DNA of 64,000 nucleotides from Pontiella desulfatans (GTDB lineage: Bacteria > Verrucomicrobiota > Kiritimatiellia > Kiritimatiellales > Pontiellaceae): the NCBI RefSeq assembly GCF_900890425.1, contig NZ_CAAHFG010000003.1, positions 372,001 to 436,000 on the forward strand, given 5' to 3'. Position numbers and translations under genes: made by a program. Positions within the stretch are counted from its first letter, which is position 1. Each line of letters starts with the position of its first letter. Shown in pieces: positions 63,301 to 64,000 of this stretch. The notes under the pieces were generated by a model that ran no database searches, had not been told where the DNA came from, and was given only the letters and a program-made list of their open reading frames with translations.

Positions 63301-64000
63301 TGTTGCTGCCGGGCATCGAAGACCAGCTCTATCCGGACATCGACGACGGGCGCGTGGTCTGGGCCGACTGGCGCGACTCCGGGCCGGGCGAGATCTATTA
63401 CATGGATCTGGAGCGGGGCGACTGGTTCCGCGTGACCGACAACATCTATGGCCAATACAATCCCGTGCTGATGAACCAGTGGATCGTCTGGCAGGACAAC
63501 CGCCACTCGCAGGTTGAACTCTATGGCTACGACCTGTTGCGGCAGGCCGAGATCCGCCTTACCGACACGGCGGAAAACGAAGCCTTCCCGTTCCTTGACG
63601 GCGGGTGGGTTTGCTGCCAGGAGGATTCGCTCGGGGTGGGGCAAGTCAACCTCCGCCTGATCCACCTTTCGAATCTGGCGGCGATTCCGCTGACGCGTTC
63701 GGAAGGGGCGAAGCGTTTCCACTCGGTCAACGGACGCAAGTTGACGTGGTTGGAGGGCGGCGCGGTGCAGAGCGCGGAACTCCCGGCCATCCAGGCGGTC
63801 TTCCGCAACATGAACGCCGTGCCGGTCACGCAGTCGGTCGCCGATCAGGCCGCCGATGCGTACACCTTGCTTGAACGGTGGAACAGCGCGGTCGGCGTAA
63901 CGGAAATCAGTCGCTTCACCTCGATCGTGCCGACCCTGGTGCAGGAAACGGCAATGTGGAGCAGCGGTGCCACCGGCGACAACTTTGCTTTGGTGGAAGG
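60330..64000 (+). CDS. Large exported protein with TolB-like propeller, 3' end outside window
   Basis: Open for more than 1220 codons and cut by the window edge. The ATG overlaps the giant gene stop (ATGA); GTAAGGAGG precedes it. Residues about 1-36 form a signal peptide (SLVVLGVLALLNTALA). Next is an N-terminal beta-rich part with VRNVGYGQAKNVMIRSEQP and IGNLAPGTARKAAWDMITTL, resembling conserved-repeat/CARDB-like domains. Several Ig-like segments follow (VSIEYSITNAPF; VTDYRWRIDEDYFHAIEP). From about residue 855 a run of TolB/YWTD-like blades appears (GRWMVWQDQSDGSPEIFARD, GHYAVWQGRRSDSSWDLYMA, DGRVVWADWRDSGPGEIYYM, NQWIVWQDNRHSQVELYGYD). It is probably a secreted or surface partner of the giant protein. 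Confidence 0.85.
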   Translation, partial: MKRYSTVKRMAGSMRSYATRSLVVLGVLALLNTALAQQQFQGVCSRVKIEILQELSLERIGFLATLEVTNNDGVDSITDFSAQLTFTDPSDPDGDVENNASDWFFVRAPEMENINNITGQGIIAPTQKAVVRWFIVPKPGAGGEDPAGKRYRVGCSLSAKFQGEYFPDDVLFAVPDMITVQPQPLLDIAYFQPRDVQGDDPFTETVEAPIPFILGVLVRNVGYGQAKNVMIRSEQPRIVENEQSLLLVPRLLGVRVMDSPLDRTSLTVNIGNLAPGTARKAAWDMITTLSGEFVEFKATYTHAPEFGGEETSLITNLVAHFIAKEVLNDAAGRDDVLDFLADTDRDDNMIPDALYESEGQILPVNHIVNAALGSPPGPGQALVEVDSDRTDWCYMRLDDPRQAKLPIDSVVRGDGKVVNTNNYWTNVRYRKTDNARLAYLNIFDLCNLGSNTYTVTYGAVPADTNPPVTTIEFAGEMVNSGTNYYITDETQMFFLSTDDSPVSIEYSITNAPFQPAYPFWIREAGEYNVRFFATDSANNVEDTNEVRLIVNGAPADVQQFDKDEESVLLTGDALSIRPGSTRISFAASDSPLVTDAQVDVFRGIIAWTTVSNVPCSPNALDSATLYVGGEYVDYYKYRLDGGGWSSQRMVAEPISLSGLGDGVHTVDVLGRPRYGSYPPESEAVGVSWEVDSSANPVQVFGAPATPTRLDHATLMAGGTGVTDYRWRIDEDYFHAIEPVATPFSVEKLVPGLHAVDVRGQIGGVLEETNVFHSVSWLVDPLLGHGYDAADLVRSVTFSNVGSSVTDWIWDGKNGSGSDVLPGWYTVRLTLVNELSQTNFATMLVQVEDLYAEGEVLAAADRGPATPYARGRWMVWQDQSDGSPEIFARDLLATNGVPRQLTVGDFTQKNPKTDGHYAVWQGRRSDSSWDLYMADLDNTGAVVQVTSSLGRDEINPDIEWPWIVFQSKSTSSPDDPWQLHAINLAEGGTNVVLLPGIEDQLYPDIDDGRVVWADWRDSGPGEIYYMDLERGDWFRVTDNIYGQYNPVLMNQWIVWQDNRHSQVELYGYDLLRQAEIRLTDTAENEAFPFLDGGWVCCQEDSLGVGQVNLRLIHLSNLAAIPLTRSEGAKRFHSVNGRKLTWLEGGAVQSAELPAIQAVFRNMNAVPVTQSVADQAADAYTLLERWNSAVGVTEISRFTSIVPTLVQETAMWSSGATGDNFALVE

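Noticed and set aside
60375-63722. A 1115-codon open frame on the minus strand
   Set aside because: It lies opposite a protein-like plus-strand frame with signal peptide and propeller repeats; its own translation is His/Arg/Ala-rich without domain features. It is a GC-rich codon-bias shadow.

Overview
The window is a GC-rich bacterial chromosome segment with short gaps and operon-like gene runs. PEP-CTERM and sulfatase-maturation genes, a molybdenum nitrogenase cofactor-assembly cluster and very large secreted multidomain proteins together suggest an anaerobic, polysaccharide-degrading, diazotrophic member of the PVC group. Kiritimatiellota of the Pontiella type fit best. This is an inference from gene content; there is no rRNA or marker phylogeny in the window.

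Layout. 1-8 kb: housekeeping and unlinked genes (5'-truncated aat, a PEP-CTERM FGE-fold protein, a glycerophosphodiesterase, a PIN-like protein, HAD phosphatase + srkA kinase, a CpXC protein, a TPR membrane protein + aroK, a tiny basic protein). 8-12.2 kb: a small lipoprotein, a 13-repeat Sel1 lipoprotein and an unknown exported protein. 12.6-15.4 kb: a START-domain protein and sixA (minus strand), then purB. 15.4-24.4 kb (minus strand): nifE-nifN-nifB-[2Fe-2S] ferredoxin-DUF2292-trmO-DUF2490-modA-modB-modC. These genes build the nitrogenase FeMo cofactor and import molybdate. Textbook sigma-54 promoters lie before nifE and before modA; nifHDK is not in the window. 24.7-33.7 kb: a MoxR/DUF58/VWA membrane operon with an extra gene inserted after moxR. 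34.2-37.2 kb: lysA-dapA-dapB. 37.3-40.8 kb: a catalytically complete formylglycine-generating enzyme (minus), a NERD-domain protein, a DJ-1 family protein and a DUF1573 protein (minus).

40.96-64 kb: one exported protein of about 6456 residues holds three complete seven-bladed FG-GAP propellers inside a module of about 2.83 kb, plus LamG, PPC, SbsA-type Ig, CARDB, InlB-type and FN3 segments. It ends in a Hint (autoprocessing) domain. It overlaps by ATGA a second large exported protein with a TolB-like propeller, which runs off the window. This pair is the strongest candidate for an undescribed surface or secretion system.

A second theme runs through the whole window. At least seven families of long imperfect palindromes (about 50-230 bp) fill many of the spacers. 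They lie inside the nif and mod operon spacers, supply stop codons or C-terminal tails (modA, modB, the FGE gene, the gene after moxR), and one copy sits in frame inside a VWA protein.
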